64,000 bases of DNA from Macrostomum hystrix (GCA_950097015.1 CATNEN010000010.1:372001-436000); one strand, 5' to 3'; positions 20,317-32,365 are shown, counted from the first letter of the stretch. Translations and numbers: made by a program. The notes: generated by a model not told the origin, from the sequence alone.

Positions 20317-22988
20317 GGCTCACAACGCTTTGAAAATGCCAGCCTCTCCCTACTTCACTGGCTCACTCATTTTTTTATAGTCCGATTCAGCAGGCCAGGC
20401 ATTGCTCTATCTCTACGGCCGGTGGCCGCGGCTCAAGTCACTCTGCAAACGGCAAACGGCTGTTTGCGCTGCAACTGCCTCTCCCGCCACTTGCCCACCC
20501 CCTGAATAAATTTGCCGCGAGTCAACATGCATTCCCAGCTGGAAGGTACTTTCTCAGCCGGAATCGGCGCCAAAGCAGAAGCTCACCTGACTGCATCGAG
20601 CAGAGCTGCCGTAGGAGTCGGTAGTGTGCTCACCAGCTGCTGCTCAAGACTGTTGCCGTGCCTCTGCCATGCTGAACTTCAGCTCAGGTGAAGTAGTTCC
20701 TTTTTAGCAGGCTCATCAGGTGCCTCGCCCACTGCCACGCCCTGGGGTGAAGGGAAATCCGATCAGAGAGCGGCTTATCAGCTTTTAGTCAGGACTCAAT
20801 TCTGAGTATTCCATTTCATTTTCTGATCTGCAAATCTTTGCCCAGCGATAATGGCACGCACTCTGCTGCGTTGGTGGAATTGACGTTTAGAATTGACATG
20901 CCGACTAAGCCATCTTGAACCATTACCTAAAATATGCTCAATGGGGAGGCTGTCTATGTCGAGGAAATACGCTCGTAGGGAGTGGCATTTACTTGCTGGC
21001 CTAGTTGCTGGCCGCCTTTTAGAGAGAAATTATCATGATAGCTGTGACGAGCCGTGGAGCGAACGCGGCATTGTACGAGCTACTTGAAGTAGGCGGTATA
21101 GTAACACTCGTAACACTAAGGGGTTATGCCCCAATTGACAGTAAAATAAATTATGCTACGAGTACAAATTTTGGCCTCATTATAATTATTTTTTTATTAG
21201 CATTAGATTATTACGCATACGCATAACTTAACGCAATACATAATATACACAATACACACACAATACACAATACGATTACGCATAGCATTGGGGAGAACAG
21301 CGACCAATCAGGATGGAGGAAAGGATAGAGAATAAGAGATCAGCGAGCAGAGATGATGAAGAAATGATGATGATGAAAATAAATTTCTTTGCAACGACAA
21401 TCTTATGCATGTGTGTTTATATACGCAAGGAGTACATGCCGATGGATGCTCCCAAGTACGTTACGCTTGACTAAAACTTTGCTGAGCGACCAACATGCTC
21501 AGAACTAATTGCTTTAACTGTTTAGACTTAGACTGTTGGATGCAACCCAACCTGACTCCTGACACCTTATTTTGGTAATTATAACGCAAATCCTTCAGAT
21601 GATTGACCGGCGCCTGCGACGAAACAGCATAAGCCCCGGCAAACCCTAAATAAATCCATCTTGACTTATAGCTGCAGGGCGCACTGGCCGAGTGGATGCA
21701 GCTGAGGAGCCGCCCATTTCGCTATCCCCTGGCAACCAGACGACCTCTAGCGAGGTAACCTAACCGTCCTATGCAGACTTTCTTTATTTAATTACAAAAT
21801 AAATTTATTGGCAGAAGGGAAAAACTAAATTAATCGTAGAAGTACAATAGGATGCCAAGTGTGATTCGATCCATGCGTCACGTAAATGATGGGGGCTCTG
21901 CGAAAATTCGATTCAGAATAAGTCTTCATGTGGAGTTTATACAAATTGTTTCTAAACTCCTATTGCATTATTCGTGCACCCTGGTGGCTTAGAGGGTGAA
22001 ACACGTTTGACTTCAAGACGTTTTTTGAGCGAAAGTAAACAAGACTAACAAAGCTAACGAGAACAATATATTTTAAAGAAAATTGAACAAAAATAGTAAT
22101 AACTAATGCATTTAATAGTAAGTATAAAATATTTTTTAAGAACTAACTCTTCTGTGTGCGCATTTTGATTTAGAAAAATGAGGTACCGTGAAGTTTTAAC
22201 TTGGTACCTTGATATTTTCGATTTCGATCATTTTCAATCAAAAGGATATGGTGTTATTTTAAGTCAATACAAATACACAGATACAGAGCTTTGTTTTTTA
22301 AAACTTCCTAGAACACATAATGTCATGACTCAAATTCATTGGTCTCTAGCTTTTTTACTTAGCTTTTTGTTACTTTTTCACTGTATCATTATATTATCTG
22401 TCGGTATATATATAATATAAATGATATAATTAAAAAATATTATATAAAAATATGATAAAAACATATAGCATGTGCTTTCTATTTTGCAGTTATTATCTAT
22501 CATTTTATTGACTTAAAACAGTCTGTCAATTTACTTATAACATGATATATAATGTGTTACAAATAAGCTTATGCTACAAATGCTGGTGCTACAGAAGCCA
22601 GAAAATAAAAATAAATCAACGAAACATTTAAATGCAGGATAATGAATTCAGTCGGAAATTTTTAGGCTTAGTTCTAATAATATTTGAACTTTAGGGAGAA
22701 ACATATCCTTTAAAATTTAATCACTTAACAAAAATATGCAGGCAACAAGTTTTAGACACCTCTATACAAATTATTGTTCCATTTACTTTAATGACAGGTT
22801 TATGAACTTTCTCTTTCTATTAGTTGAATACCCAGTAGCAATGATTTCAAGATCACTTGAATTATACTAATATATAGTTTAAGTAGTTATAACCAAATAA
22901 TTTATGAGTGAATTCATTGTGTTTATTGCAAATTCAATCCAAAAGGTTCCTGCTCACAAAATTAATGTGAACTCAGCCTCAATCTATT
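20317..22988. other. Intergenic region, mostly AT-rich
   Basis: No gene seen. A fragment near 21690-21730 (GGCCGAGTGGATGC) and one at 21975-22020 resemble tRNA D-arms but lack B boxes. Short AC-rich microsatellite sequence lies at 21230-21275. Confidence 0.5.
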
Positions 22989-23001
22989 GCAGCTTCATGC
23001 C

Positions 23002-23924
23002 ATGGGCCAGCAATCACCAGCCGATCTAGCCAGCCGGCTGCAGGAGGCTATCTGCAATGGCGACTCGGCTGGAGCCAAGCAGGTGGTTGGGCAGCTCTGC
23101 CGCCAGGGCGGCGCCATCCGTGTGTTCCCGCAGTCCGGGGAAGGCCTCCTTGTGAAGGTGTTCTTCCACGACAAGGATAGCGATCTGGAGAAGCCCCGCC
23201 TGTTCAAATTCAGCACAGCCAGCACCGTGGCGGAGCTGAAGATGCGCGTGGCCGCCGAGCTGGAGATTCCGCGCCAGTCGCAGTGCTGCATCGCCTGCGG
23301 CCGAATTCCAACGGACGACACGCCACTTGGCGAGCTTGAGCAGCAGCATGAGGTGGTCGTCCATCTCTACCTGCTCACCAAGGACATCTTCCGCTATCGA
23401 TGGGATCGTGAGAGACTTCCACAGGCTGCAGCCGATGCCGCCACCGCCGTGACCGCTTCTGCTGCTGCTGCCGCCGCCGCCGCTGCCGCTCAGAAAGTTT
23501 GGGCCGAGCCGCGTCCTCAGAAGCAGCCGCTGAGGCCGCAGCCTCTGCCGAAGCAGCAGCCAGAGGCACCGAAAGTGCAGGAGGTGCGTCAATGCGAGCT
23601 AGAATGTCTGCAATTTCCTACACCTGAGGAATTATTCCATTCTATGCAAGTCACAGAAGGCAGTGTCGGTGTCAATTTTAACAACCGCATGAGAGTTTAT
23701 TTTATATAGGTTTTTCAAATTAGCGCGCAGAACTGAATTTTGTTAAAATCGCTCTAATTATAATTTTCGGTTGTCCCGCCCGCACACAGCCCGGCTGGCA
23801 CTGCCCGACTTGTACTTACCGGAACCGGCCGGAGCGGCCAGGCTGCGAGATTTGCACGACGGCCCGGCCAGAGGGATTTCTGAATGCCAACGAGGAGAAT
23901 GTGTATGACGAGCCGGAATACTAG
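23002..23924 (+). CDS. SHARPIN/HOIL-1L-like LUBAC accessory protein, two exons
   Basis: Exons are 23002-23583 and 23790-23924 (donor GAG|GTGCGT, acceptor CACACAG), phase 0, 238 aa. In vertebrates these proteins bind HOIP and form the linear ubiquitin chain assembly complex that activates NF-kB. Residues 7-42 ([20 protein letters not shown] and on) resemble the LUBAC-tethering helices of HOIL-1L. Residues about 49-126 form a ubiquitin-like domain ending [11 protein letters not shown] (compare AYLYLLSA in HOIL-1L/SHARPIN). An Ala/Pro/Gln linker follows. Residues 195-222 are an NZF zinc finger with C199, C202, C213, C216 and the ubiquitin-contact pair T203-Y204. The protein stops 23 residues after the finger, so it lacks the RING-IBR-RING of HOIL-1L and has a SHARPIN-type plan. 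AATAAA at 24014-24019. Confidence 0.82.
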
Positions 23925-24063
23925 CCTGCAAAGAACTCCTTATTCACCTCTTGCCTGCATCCAATTGTATTATGAACCAGCATTGCCGATTTCACTTGAA
24001 CCAGATGTATACAAATAAATATACTTTATTAAGAATTCTGGTTTAATTCCGATCCCGCTACTT

Positions 24064-24362
24064 TCAGTAGTGCTGTAAATCTGATTGCGCATGTTTTAGT
24101 AAGAATTGTTTCCCTAGAGCACAATTAGCCACAGCTGAGCCAGATGGCCTGTGCTGATCGGCCGTTAGTGGCGCCGCTTGCTCAAAGTATATTCTCAACA
24201 ACTGGAGAGTTTGTGGGACCGCTGTGCGCCACAGTGAGTCCGTGCTCAAGGCCGCGGATAATGTGCGGAAATCGACTGTGGACTGAGGCAACGGCCAATG
24301 AGATTTCCTGATGTTCAAGCATCCCAGCAGGACCAACAAATCATCATTGGTTATCTATGTTT
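24064..24362 (-). CDS. Possible terminal exon with F-box-like sequence
   Basis: After an acceptor-like ACATAG at about 24357, a frame of about 98 codons runs to TAG at the end near 24064. It reads NDDLLVLLGCLN..DFRTLSAALSTDSLWR, which faintly resembles an F-box (LxxLL...SxDxLWR). No start codon is in frame, so it would be a last exon. The partner exon is uncertain; the minus-strand frame at 25241-25813 is one candidate. Confidence 0.3.
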
Positions 24363-24593
24363 GAATACACTCAAGCTGACAAGTGGATTAGTCTAACCTG
24401 AGCTTTGCCTAGACATTGCTGGATAAGGTGTGCTTATTGTTATCAGGTCTCTTTCAGCCAATCAGCGCTTTCAGCCAATCGCAGGCAGCCAGGCCCGGCT
24501 CGGTTTCGACTCCGCTTGCGGATCTGCATTGAAATTGTCGATGCGATTGCTGACTGCCGGGACTACCCACACACCGACAGCCGATCCCAAGGG

Positions 24594-27500
24594 ATGTGCC
24601 TGAGCGTGAAGGCTGCCGACCGGACCATCCTGGCGATGTGCGTGACCGGCTTCGCGGCGGCTGTTGTGTCCATCTCGCAGCTGGCCCGCTGGCCAGTGGT
24701 GCTGCAGGAGGACCACTCCGGCGAGCGTGAGTTGCCCGCAGATGCATCGCATGCAAGCCTTGAGTAACACCCGTTGGAAACTACACCTACAGCTTATCTA
24801 TTCTGTTCAGTCTTTGGACTGGGGGAGGGATGCCTCACGGACCTTTCTGGTACTCATTTCACAGCTGATTGAACTGCAGCTGTTAACGGTCGAAGTGTCT
24901 GTAACTGTAAAACTGTAAAAATTTTGCTCAACGATGAACTATTTCCTTTGGGCTAGATTCGAACCTCAGACCTGTCGCGGTCAGGAGTCTAAGGCTCTGG
25001 CCACTGGGCCACAAGCTATACCCCACCACTCGCAGTCAGGAGTCTAGACTCTGGCCACTGGGCCACAAGCTATACCCCACCACTCGCAGTCAGGAGTCTA
25101 GGCTCTGGCCACTGGGCCACAAGCTATATCCCAAGCTATACCTCACCACTTCAGTTTCGGATAGTCATCATTGCTAGGCACACTATTTAAATCTGCAGGA
25201 TTGCGCAGGTGGCATTTCATACTGTATTCATTGAATTCGGTCAGTCAATGAGTACAGTTGGCTTGAGTAGTCTGTGAACTTTAAACCTTGTCTTGAAGCA
25301 GCGAGATATGTACCCTGTACGTAAGGAGTGCTTTTCCGGGGCCAGACTCGCTCCAGGTGAGCTGAGGCGGATGCCGTGGGCCCAGCTGCCGGTAGCGCCC
25401 GCTGAAAGCTGCGGATCTATTCGCCTCGCCCAGCCCAGGTGGACGGCAATCTGTTGGGCCGTTTCCTCATCTGCTTCGATAGCGACTCCGGGCGTCTGTG
25501 CGATAGAGAGCAGCCTCGATCCGCCTAGGACGTCTGGGGGCTGCGAATTTAATGGCTCCCCAATGTGATCACAGTTCTCAGCCTGCATAACGGCCAGAAA
25601 GAGAGACCTACGGCTTCTGCGCATGGAGCCTGCGGGAAACCAAGCATAGATGGGATGCTCTCCGGGGGGGAGCGGGGAGAAGTGTGAGGTCGCTCCGCCT
25701 TCGCAGCTACAGCGGTCGGCAGTACTCAGCCACACGCCCGAGCTATGAGATCCTTCGCGATCCAGCTTGGCGAATTTTGACTTGCAAATTCGGCAGCGCA
25801 GCGTAGATCCCATCTAATTTTAAAATGTGCGGGCCCAGTCCAACGAAGCAAATAAGTAAATTCTCTTATTTCTTTAGCGACTCGCCAGCCCCTCTGAATA
25901 CGCTAACGTGAAGCACTCGACCCGCTTTTAGCGGCTCGGCTGACTGGCCCTGGAGTCACGCGGTCGGTTGTTGAAAAGCCGGGGAGCAGCAATCGCCTAA
26001 TTAAAGGCCTATTTTCAGGCCGCCTGTTATCGCCATGGCATTCAGCTGACATCGGCAGGCTGCGGGGTGGGGCCTGCTCGCATACAGCAACCAATTTTTT
26101 GCTCCCGAGCAGTTCTCCCAGCTTCTCCCCAAAGCCATTTGGGGCGCCGGATTTGTCGTCGCTCGAAATCCCCATGCAATCCGCGGAGAGGCGACCCGAA
26201 CGGCTGCATGCGCTAAATTGCATTGCCCGCCGGCACTTCTCATCTCAGATCTCAGCGGGGCAGCGAGCAGCAATCCAATAATAATCACTTTTAGATAGCG
26301 GATCAGCCAGCCCGGCTCCGGGGGGGGCATAAGCTCGGCTGCTGAGGGTCAATGAAGCCTTGGCTAAGCCGTGCGTACTTTGACGCAGCCTTTTTCCCTC
26401 CCTCTTATTTCGCTTGCTTAGCCGACTTTGCTAAGACCAAGGCGGCCTTCATCCTGGGGCTGGCGGCCTCCGCGGCCTCCCTGGTCATCGGACTGGTGCG
26501 GCTCAGGCTGGACAGCGCACAGCACAGCAAGACTGTGCGCCTCATGTTCGTCAGCTGCCTGCTGGCTTCTTGTGAGTGCACACGTGCTTTGCTACTGCTT
26601 GTCTTAACTAATGCATGCAGAGTTAATCGGTGCGTTGGACTGGCCTTGTCTGATGTAACTGTGCGATTGTCTGATGTAACTGTGCGATTGTCTGATGTAA
26701 CTGTGCGATTGTCTGATGTAACTGTGCGATTGTCTGATGTAACTGTGCGATTGTCTGATGTAACTGTGCGATTGTCTGATGTAACTGTGCGATTGTCTGA
26801 TGTAACTGTGCGATTGTCTGATGTAACTGTGCGATTGTCTGATGTAACTGTGCGATTGTCTGATGTAACTGTGCGATTTTCTGATGTAACTGTGCGATTG
26901 TCTGATGTAACTGTGCGATTTTCTGATGTAATTGTGCGATTGTCTGATGTAACTGTGCGATTGTCTGATGTAACTGTGCGATTGTCTGATGTAACTGTGC
27001 GATTGTCTGATGTAACTGTGCGATTGTCTGATGTAACTGTGCGATTTTCTGATGTAACTGTGCGATTGTCTGATGTAACTGTGCGATTTTCTGATGTAAT
27101 TGTGCGATTGTCTGATGTAACTGTGCGATGATTGTCTTTGGAGTGGCACTGCGATTGTCTTTGGAGTGGCACTAAGTGATGGTCATTTCGGGGGAAACTG
27201 TGCGATGGTCCTTGTTGTGTCATCGTCAGGTAGTGTACGTTTACACTGTGCCTAGAGGTTGGGGCCCTCAAGGGCGTAAATTGAGACTTTAGTGGTCCTA
27301 GCAAGCCACCCATCCCTCTCTTCGCGACTGCGCCCTCAATGTAATGTGGCCTCGATGCTGAATCGAGCTCAGGGACCTTCATGCGAGAGGCAAACGCGTT
27401 GGACCGCTCTGCCACTCACCCCCGACACTGTGTGATGGTCCAGTGTAGCATCTGTGTGATGGCATCTGTCTGAGGCTCGCCCCAGCTTCCACTTGAGTAG

Positions 27501-27733
27501 AAAATTATCAGAGCTCCACCCAACCCGGACCCGCAGTCCTGTGCCTGCTAGTCGCTGTGGCGGTCTGGGGCGACTTCGTCAGCCACGGCGAAGCGAACCA
27601 GGCGCACCGGAACTCTCTGCGCTGGTCCTACTGGGTGGCCGTGGCCGCCTCCGTGCTGCAGTTCCTGGCCTTCCTGCTCTACATCATGCGCTCGGACTTC
27701 AAGCAGGAGGAGCTACAGGAAGCCAAGCCATGA
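24594..27733 (+). CDS. Four-helix (claudin/PMP22-like) membrane protein, three exons
   Basis: Exons are 24594-24726, 26422-26571 and 27537-27733; donors GAGC|GTGAGT and TCTT|GTGAGT, acceptors TTGCTTAG and ACCCGCAG, all phase 1. Predicted length is 159 aa with four hydrophobic spans: AMCVTGFAAAVVSI, AAFILGLAASAASLVIGL, LMFVSCLLASFLCLLVAVAVW and WVAVAASVLQFLAFLLYIM. The ends are short and charged (RSDFKQEELQEAKP at the C-terminus). The layout is that of small tetraspan proteins such as the claudin/PMP22 group, but the W-GLW-C-C signature is not present, so the family is uncertain. Intron 1 carries tRNA-like repeats and an antisense frame; intron 2 carries a minisatellite and a SINE. Confidence 0.65.
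24955..25135 (-). repeat. tRNA-derived repeat, one full and two partial copies
   Basis: On the minus strand, 25022-24957 reads TAGCTTGTGGCCCAGTGGCC...GAGGTTCGAATCTAGCCC, with A and B boxes of a tRNA (B box GGTTCGAATCT). The D-arm/anticodon half is repeated twice more at about 60-bp spacing (to 25135). The acceptor stem does not pair properly, so this is a pseudo-tRNA or SINE head rather than a working tRNA gene. Confidence 0.55.
25241..25813 (-). CDS. Possible antisense gene within the tetraspan intron
   Basis: A 190-codon frame starts at ATG 25813 with MGSTLRCRICKSKFAKLDREG, containing C-x2-C and later CSC. It contains AVMQAENCDHIGEP and ADEETAQQIAVHLGWARR. The start ATG and N-terminal cysteines make it more convincing than other open frames nearby, but there is no recognisable domain and it may be spurious or only a first exon (a donor-like GG|GTACAT lies near 25317). 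Confidence 0.3.
   Translation of the reverse strand: MGSTLRCRICKSKFAKLDREGSHSSGVWLSTADRCSCEGGATSHFSPLPPGEHPIYAWFPAGSMRRSRRSLFLAVMQAENCDHIGEPLNSQPPDVLGGSRLLSIAQTPGVAIEADEETAQQIAVHLGWARRIDPQLSAGATGSWAHGIRLSSPGASLAPEKHSLRTGYISRCFKTRFKVHRLLKPTVLID
26646..27129. repeat. 21-bp minisatellite, 23 copies
   Basis: The unit is GATTGTCTGATGTAACTGTG plus C. Because 21 is divisible by 3 it stays open in several frames (LSDVTVR repeats), but it lies in intron 2 of the tetraspan gene. A few units carry TTTTC instead of TTGTC. Confidence 0.9.
27231..27426 (-). mobile_element. tRNA-derived SINE, copy 1
   Basis: On the minus strand it opens GGGTGAGTGGCAGAGCGGT (A-box region), runs through CGCGTTTGCCTCTCGCA and GAGCTCGATTCAG (B-box-like), and has a body GAGGCCACATTACATTG...TTTACGCCCTTGAGGGCC and a tail AACCTCTAGGCACAGT. 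The same sequence occurs at 49382-49555 in the opposite orientation. It is about 190 bp and lies about 100 bp after a minisatellite in an intron. Confidence 0.75.
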
Positions 27734-28365
27734 AGCGACAGGTGCCCTCAGCACCGCTGCAGCCTTAGAACTTCCGCCCGCGCGATGCGCCCAGTTTGAG
27801 TCGGAGCCTGAAAAGCTGAGTGTTCAGCGATGCTTTCCTTAGAACCGGTTCCTATCGAGCGAATCAGGATTAAGGATGCATCCCTAACCCCATGCAGCTC
27901 GTACTCATACCCGAATCGCAACCAGGTCCCACATTTTGCAGATAAATTTCAGTTCAATTTTGAGTAATTGATTTCGATTCCCAATTTTTTCTTGCTTTGG
28001 ACTCGCCTTTTGACATAAAAATTGCACCATTTTTTTCTTATGACATAAGCACATTTCAACAAACGAAAAATAGGATTTTGAAACCGTTATTTGTTGCTTC
28101 ATGTCCAATAGTTGCTATAATCAATCAAATTTGTAAACAAAAAGTTATCTCTAAGGGTACCAAAATTTACAACACTCTTATCTTTGACAGACTAATGGTC
28201 GCTTCAAGTCGAAGCCGAAATTACTAATTAAGGATTACTGCATCAGCATGCTGTAATATATTATTTCTGTTCGTTAATTGTAGTAAAAATATAACGCAAA
28301 GTATTGCATAATATTTGCGCCAAACGCTTTATCTGGAGCTATTCGCTTTATTGCTGGTCCACTGG
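27734..28365. other. Intergenic, no gene seen
   Basis: 3' flank of the tetraspan gene, then AT-rich sequence up to the large array. Confidence 0.5.
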
Positions 28366-30895
28366 CACAGATGCAGGTAGCTGGGTTTGAGAGTGGAACA
28401 GATGCAGGTAGTTGGGTTTGAGAGTGGAACAGATGCAGGTAGCTGGGTTTGAGAGTGGAACAGATGCAGGTAGTTGGGTTTGAGAGTGGCACAGATGCAG
28501 GTAGCTGGGTTTGAGAGTGGAACAGATGCAGGTAGTTGGGTTTGAGAGTGGAACAGATGCAGGTAGTTGGGTTTGAGAGTGGAACAGATGCAGGTAGTTG
28601 GGTTTGAGAGTGGAACAGATGCAGGTAGTTTGGTTTGAGAGTGGAACAGATGCAGGTAGCTGGGTTTGAGAGTGGAACAGATGCAGGTAGTTGGGTTTGA
28701 GAGTGGAACAGATGCAGGTAGTTGGGTTTGAGAGTGGAACAGATGCAGGTAGTTGGGTTTGAGAGTGGAACAGATGCAGGTAGCTGGGTTTGAGAGTGGA
28801 ACAGATGCAGGTAGTTGGGTTTGAGAGTGGAACAGATGCAGGTAGTTGGGTTTGAGAGTGGAACAGATGCAGGTAGCTGGGTTTGAGAGTGGAACAGATG
28901 CAGGTAGTTGGGTTTGAGAGTGGAACAGATGCAGGTAGTTGGGTTTGAGAGTGGAACAGATGCAGGTAGTTGGGTTTGAGAGTGGAACAGATGCAGGTAG
29001 CTGGGTTTGAGAGTGGAACAGATGCAGGTAGCTGGGTTTGAGAGTGGAACAGATGCAGGTAGCTGGGTTTGAGAGTGGAACAGATGCAGGTAGTTGGGTT
29101 TGAGAGTGGAACAGATGCAGGTAGTTGGGTTTGAGAGTGGAACAGATGCAGGTAGTTGGGTTTGAGAGTGGAACAGATGCAGGTAGCTGGGTTTGAGAGT
29201 GGAACAGATGCAGGTAGCTGGGTTTGAGAGTGGAACAGATGCAGGTAGCTGGGTTTGAGAGTGGAACAGATGCAGGTAGTTGGGTTTGAGAGTGGAACAG
29301 ATGCAGGTAGCTGGGTTTGAGAGTGGAACAGATGCAGGTAGCTGGGTTTGAGAGTGGAACAGATGCAGGTAGCTGGGTTTGAGAGTGGAACAGATGCAGG
29401 TAGTTGGGTTTGAGAGTGGAACAGATGCAGGTAGCTGGGTTTGAGAGTGGAACAGATGCAGGTAGCTGGGTTTGAGAGTGGAACAGATGCAGGTAGCTGG
29501 GTTTGAGAGTGGAACAGATGCAGGTAGCTGGGTTTGAGAGTGGAACAGATGCAGGTAGTTGGGTTTGAGAGTGGAACAGATGCAGGTAGCTGGGTTTGAG
29601 AGTGGAACAGATGCAGGTAGTTGGGTTTGAGAGTGGAACAGATGCAGGTAGCTGGGTTTGAGAGTGGAACAGATGCAGGTAGTTGGGTTTGAGAGTGGAA
29701 CAGATGCAGGTAGTTGGGTTTGAGAGTGGAACAGATGCAGGTAGCTGGGTTTGAGAGTGGAACAGATGCAGGTAGTTGGGTTTGAGAGTGGAACAGATGC
29801 AGGTAGCTGGGTTTGAGAGTGGAACAGATGCAGGTAGCTGGGTTTGAGAGTGGAACAGATGCAGGTAGCTGGGTTTGAGAGTGGAACAGATGCAGGTAGC
29901 TGGGTTTGAGAGTGGAACAGATGCAGGTAGTTGGGTTTGAGAGTGGAACAGATGCAGGTAGCTGGGTTTGAGAGTGGAACAGATGCAGGTAGTTGGGTTT
30001 GAGAGTGGAACAGATGCAGGTAGCTGGGTTTGAGAGTGGAACAGATGCAGGTAGTTGGGTTTGAGAGTGGAACAGATGCAGGTAGCTGGGTTTGAGAGTG
30101 GAACAGATGCAGGTAGTTGGGTTTGAGAGTGGAACAGATGCAGGTAGTTGGGTTTGAGAGTGGAACAGATGCAGGTAGCTGGGTTTGAGAGTGGAACAGA
30201 TGCAGGTAGTTGGGTTTGAGAGTGGAACAGATGCAGGTAGCTGGGTTTGAGAGTGGAACAGATGCAGGTAGCTGGGTTTGAGAGTGGAACAGATGCAGGT
30301 AGTTGGGTTTGAGAGTGGAACAGATGCAGGTAGCTGGGTTTGAGAGTGGAACAGATGCAGGTAGTTGGGTTTGAGAGTGGAACAGATGCAGGTAGCTGGG
30401 TTTGAGAGTGGAACAGATGCAGGTAGCTGGGTTTGAGAGTGGAACAGATGCAGGTAGCTGGGTTTGAGAGTGGAACAGATGCAGGTAGCTGGGTTTGAGA
30501 GTGGAACAGATGCAGGTAGTTGGGTTTGAGAGTGGAACAGATGCAGGTAGCTGGGTTTGAGAGTGGAACAAATGCAGGTAGTTGGGTTTGAGAGTGGAAC
30601 AGATGCAGGTAGCTGGGTTTGAGAGTGGAACAGATGCAGGTAGTTGGGTTTGAGAGTGGAACAGATGCAGGTAGCTGGGTTTGAGAGTGGAACAAATGCA
30701 GGTAGTTGGGTTTGAGAGTGGAACAGATGCAGGTAGCTGGGTTTGAGAGTGGAACAGATGCAGGTAGTTGGGTTTGAGAGTGGAACAGATGCAGGTAGTT
30801 GGGTTTGAGAGTGGAACAGATGCAGGTAGTTGGGTTTGAGAGTGGAACAGATGCAGGTAGCTGGGTTTGAGAGTGGAACAGATGCAGGTAGCTGA
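28366..30895. repeat. 31-bp minisatellite, about 81 copies
   Basis: The unit is GTAGCTGGGTTTGAGAGTGG plus AACAGATGCAG. Copies are almost identical except for one C/T site (GTAGC against GTAGT). As 31 is not a multiple of 3 and the unit has no stop in any minus frame, all three minus frames stay open for about 2.4-2.7 kb. This is a by-product of the repeat, not evidence of a protein. Confidence 0.95.
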
Positions 30896-32360
30896 GGGTG
30901 AGAGTGGGCGAGAGACGTCACTGAGGGTGAGATCAATATCATATCTATAGCATTTTGCCATCAAGCACTTGTAGATAAGCAGTCAACGGAAACATGGCTG
31001 AAGTCAGGATTATTTTATTAAGCATTTTTTGTGAAGCGCAAAGCGTCACGAAAAAATGAATAAGTAATTAGGAATCAATTCAGCGGCCTGTGACATGTTG
31101 CTTCAGGAAAGAAAAAACCGATGCCCTGTCCACCGCATTGATCACACGGGAATTAAAGTGCATTGGCTTGTCACAGATGGATTTGCATATTATTCATGCT
31201 CGGAGGGGACATGCCGAGCTGCCAGACGGTTTGACAGGCACACCGCTGCCAGTTCGGCACAATGCAACAGTCCAGAGCTCTCTCAGGGTGCAGCGGACAG
31301 GGTCGTACGCAAAAGTGCAGCCCGCGCGGCTCAGCCGATTGCCAACATCCGGTCAGGGGTGTAGGCCCACACCGCTTCATCAGTTTCGAACCATTCGATA
31401 AGAAATGAACCAGACTGAATTCGAGCTTCAGACAGTCATTCTGGACCAGCGATAGCAGAGTTCCAACTCGGAGCGGAAATTTGCCTCAGTAATTTTAATC
31501 AGAGGGGAGCTTCATTTTCCCACTGCTCGGCAGTCACTCAAGTGGCCACTTCCTCTTTCGAAATACTCGTATTATACGTTTTCTTCACATTGCTCATATA
31601 GACGTTACTGTTAGAGTTTATCCTTGATTTGACTTAGCTGTAGCGTGCATCCGACCGGCGGCTGGCTACCAGCTACGCTTCGCAGAAGAAGCAGTGCCGC
31701 TCCGATCGAGGGACCCGTCGATCTACGGTGTGCCGCAGGTATCGGCCTACCAGGTAGATGTTCTGTTGTCTGCAAGAGTTGGAGAGGTCGCTGGGTTTGG
31801 CTTGAGATACTTGAGTCTTGAGAGCCCTGGCCAAGACCGGGCAGTGGCAGATAAAGTTCTCCGCGTTTCACAGTCAAAGCTGCACAAGAGACGCAAAACT
31901 ATCCGCTAGGACTTGGCCTTGAAGGAAACAGTGGCTATACAGAATCAGCCATGCCCCGAGAGGGCCATTGCTGACTGCTCTGAGATGGCTGCGGCTGAGC
32001 TTTATGGGAGCTCTGAGCAGCTGAGGGTTTATTCTTGGTACACGAGCTAATTTAGGAGTCCTTTTAAACTGAGCTGATGAAGGGAGTAGTGGAGTTTAAG
32101 TCGGGCTGCTGAGGAATCTGTTACTCCTGCGTGCTCTGTCTGAAGAGAATATGTAATCTCTAGGTCTGTCTAGGGACCAAAACTCTATAATGGCTACTGG
32201 CAGCGTATCCTAGAAGTGTTTAGATGCGTTTCCTAAGATGCGACAATTTTAGAGTTAGCAAAATTAGATACGTAGCTGCAAAGCTTTCTAAACTGTGAGC
32301 CAAACCGACGTAACTGTGGCGGTTGCGTTGCTGCACTGAGAGTTAGGACACAGTCACAGT
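30896..32360. other. Intergenic; possible decayed non-LTR fragment on minus strand
   Basis: Around 31620-31900 the minus strand, read through frameshifts, resembles a LINE C-terminus (HCPVLARALKTQVSQ preceded by Cys-rich sequence). The remainder shows no coding signal. Confidence 0.3.
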
Positions 32361-32365
32361 CCTCA

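Noticed and set aside
21690-22020. Possible tRNA genes
   Set aside because: Only D-arm-like pieces are seen; no B box and no closed cloverleaf.
26405-27415. Frames with NRTVTSD, SYIRQSH or LSDVTVR repeats
   Set aside because: All arise from the 21-bp intronic minisatellite, whose length is a multiple of 3.
28274-30964. Three very long minus-strand open frames of 788-896 codons
   Set aside because: They are one 31-bp satellite read in three frames; no start, splice or composition evidence for a gene.
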